Assembly: GCF_001625695.1 (NCBI RefSeq)
Contig: NZ_AUXY01000080.1
Location: forward strand, 62,001 to 126,000
Length of the DNA: 64,000 nt
Direction of reading: 5' to 3'
DNA from: Pseudoalteromonas luteoviolacea H33-S
GTDB lineage: Bacteria; Pseudomonadota; Gammaproteobacteria; Enterobacterales; Alteromonadaceae
Below are positions 62,865 through 64,000 of the stretch, one piece after another. How positions within the stretch are numbered: position 1 is the first letter of the stretch; each line of letters starts with the position of its first letter. The position numbers and the translations under genes were made by a program. The notes beneath the pieces are model-generated. The model was given only the letters and a program-made list of their open reading frames with translations. It ran no database searches and had not been told where the DNA came from.

Positions 62865-62882
62865 TACTCTCACATGAGAGTA
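62865..62882. promoter_or_regulatory. 18-bp palindrome in the hmgA promoter (candidate MarR operator)
   Basis: TACTCTCA-CA-TGAGAGTA is a perfect 8-bp inverted repeat. It largely fills the spacer between TTGCAA (62858-62863) and TATCTT (62881-62886), 17 bp apart. A dimer bound here would block hmgA transcription. Confidence 0.7.
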
Positions 62883-62915
62883 TCTTACAGAAAACATCAA
62901 TGGAGTCTACGTAAA

Positions 62916-64000
62916 ATGAGTACAGAATTCGACTATTTGACAGGATTTGGTAACGAATTTGAAACTGAAGCCCTACCAGGCGCGTTACCAGTAGGACAGT
63001 TTTCACCGCAAAAAGTGAAATACGACCTATACGCAGAGCAATATAATACAACTGCATTTACAGCACCTCGCGCTGAAAACCGCAGAAATTGGTTTTATCG
63101 TATTCGCCCATCTGTTTTACAAGGTGAGTACCAACCAATGGACAATGGCTTAGTGAGAACAGGTCCTATTACAGAAGTACCAACGCCACCGTCAATGCTG
63201 CGTTGGAACCCAGTTGAAGTGCCTACTGAGAAAACAGACTTTATTGATGGTCTAATTACAATGGCTGCCAATGGCAGTGCAAATGGCCAAGTAGGTATTG
63301 GCATTCATGTATACGTGGCCAATGCCTCAATGGAAGGTCGCTACTTTTATAATGCTGATGGTGAATTATTATTTGTGCCTCAACAAGGTGAACTAGTATT
63401 ACACACTGAGTGCGGTAAGCTGGCGATTAAGCCTGGTGAGATTGCAGTTATCCCACGGGGTCTTAAGTTCCGCGTCGAGCTAATTAGCGAACAAGTACGT
63501 GGCTATATTTGCGAGAACTACGGTCACCCTTATATTTTACCTGAACGTGGGCCGGTTGGCGCAAATGGTTACACTAACGAGCGTGACTTTCAGTACCCTG
63601 TCGCAGCATTTGAAGACTTAGAAGGCGATTTTGAACTTGTCGCTAAATTCAATGGCAACCTATTCCGTTGTGATATCGGACATTCTCCACTAGATGTGGT
63701 TGCATGGACAGGTAACAGCGCACCATATAAATATGACCTCTCGCGCTTTAACGTGATGAATACAGTGAGCTTTGACCATCCAGATCCATCAATTTTCACA
63801 GTCTTGACGTCTCCTTCAAGCGAAGAAGGCGTTGCTAATGTTGATTTTGTTATCTTCCCACCACGTTGGATGGTTGCAGAGAATACGTTCCGCCCACCAT
63901 ATTATCACCGTAACATCATGAGTGAATTTATGGGCCTGATCGAAGGTGTATATGACGCAAAAGAGCATGGTTTTGTGCCTGGTGGCATGAGCTTGCATAA
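62916..64000 (+). CDS. hmgA: Homogentisate 1,2-dioxygenase (3' end cut by window edge)
   Basis: HmgA opens the homogentisate ring in tyrosine and phenylalanine degradation. The 361 visible residues of an expected roughly 435 begin MSTEFDYLTGFGNEFETEA. They include ENRRNWFYRIRPS, PRGLKFRVELI, RWMVAENTFRPPYYHRNIMSEFMG (split here: iron ligand His and Glu of HRNIMSEFMG) and FVPGGMSLH, where the last His is the third ligand. maiA and fahA are expected to the right. Confidence 0.96.
   Translation, partial: MSTEFDYLTGFGNEFETEALPGALPVGQFSPQKVKYDLYAEQYNTTAFTAPRAENRRNWFYRIRPSVLQGEYQPMDNGLVRTGPITEVPTPPSMLRWNPVEVPTEKTDFIDGLITMAANGSANGQVGIGIHVYVANASMEGRYFYNADGELLFVPQQGELVLHTECGKLAIKPGEIAVIPRGLKFRVELISEQVRGYICENYGHPYILPERGPVGANGYTNERDFQYPVAAFEDLEGDFELVAKFNGNLFRCDIGHSPLDVVAWTGNSAPYKYDLSRFNVMNTVSFDHPDPSIFTVLTSPSSEEGVANVDFVIFPPRWMVAENTFRPPYYHRNIMSEFMGLIEGVYDAKEHGFVPGGMSLH

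Noticed and set aside
1..64000. CRISPR array, prophage, transposase or integron
   Set aside because: No regular direct repeats with spacers, no integrase/transposase frames and no phage structural genes were seen; gene order reads as continuous core chromosome.

Overview
The window is chromosomal DNA of a marine gammaproteobacterium, most likely Alteromonadales close to Pseudoalteromonas. The evidence is AT-rich sequence (roughly 40% GC by eye), a GlyGly-CTERM surface protein, a subtilisin with PKD and chitin-binding modules, an Oar-like TonB receptor, type-B ribosomal proteins L31/L36 and a pqiABC locus. Genus is inferred from gene content only. I see no rRNA, tRNA, CRISPR array, prophage or insertion sequence; nearly all of it is ordinary, tightly packed chromosome.

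1-9485: a leftward glycogen operon (stand-alone CBM48 protein, malQ, glgB, glgX, glgP; glgP runs off the left edge) with touching or overlapping genes, then a 457-bp upstream region carrying an imperfect 62-64-bp tandem repeat. 9486-15119: a GGDEF/EAL c-di-GMP protein, an Lrp/AsnC regulator divergent from the arginine-succinyltransferase genes astC and astA, and a small DUF1338 (2-oxoadipate dioxygenase-like) gene where astD might be expected. 15281-20342: an AraC regulator, PPK2 kinase and DUF2252 operon; ribonuclease Z; an isochorismatase-like hydrolase; two small overlapping genes. 20552-27929: AbgT transporter, glutathione S-transferase, an AFG1/ZapE-type ATPase, an RhlE-type helicase, a dihydrodipicolinate synthase that looks plant-type, and two little-known genes.

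28083-28613: the zinc-independent ribosomal proteins L31B and L36B (the latter a 45-codon gene with a TTG start) behind two palindromes. 28746-41764: a 1351-residue BNR/cadherin GlyGly-CTERM protein, cytochrome b562, a sugar-binding-like protein, a secreted subtilisin, an EamA transporter with a phosphotransferase, a FadE acyl-CoA dehydrogenase with a FadR-like operator beside its start codon, ybaK and a small membrane protein. 41783-45053: dnaK-dnaJ behind a sigma-32-type promoter, with a hairpin between the two genes. 45191-52967: a TesB-like thioesterase, pqiABC lipid-transport genes, an acetyltransferase and a pitrilysin-like lipoprotein protease.

53307-62300: a region that may serve nucleotide/phosphate scavenging. 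It holds a UshA-like 5'-nucleotidase lipoprotein, an overlapping pair encoding a membrane-anchored PhnD-like binding protein and a two-TM protein with a possible cytoplasmic winged helix, an S1/P1 nuclease with a TonB-dependent receptor, and an orphan secreted protein. 62351-64000: a MarR regulator divergent from hmgA (homogentisate dioxygenase, cut by the right edge) with an 18-bp palindrome in the hmgA promoter.

The best candidates for something undescribed are the PhnD-like/membrane winged-helix pair, the AraC-PPK2-DUF2252 operon, the CBM48-led glycogen operon and the plant-type DapA. None is proven new by sequence reading alone.
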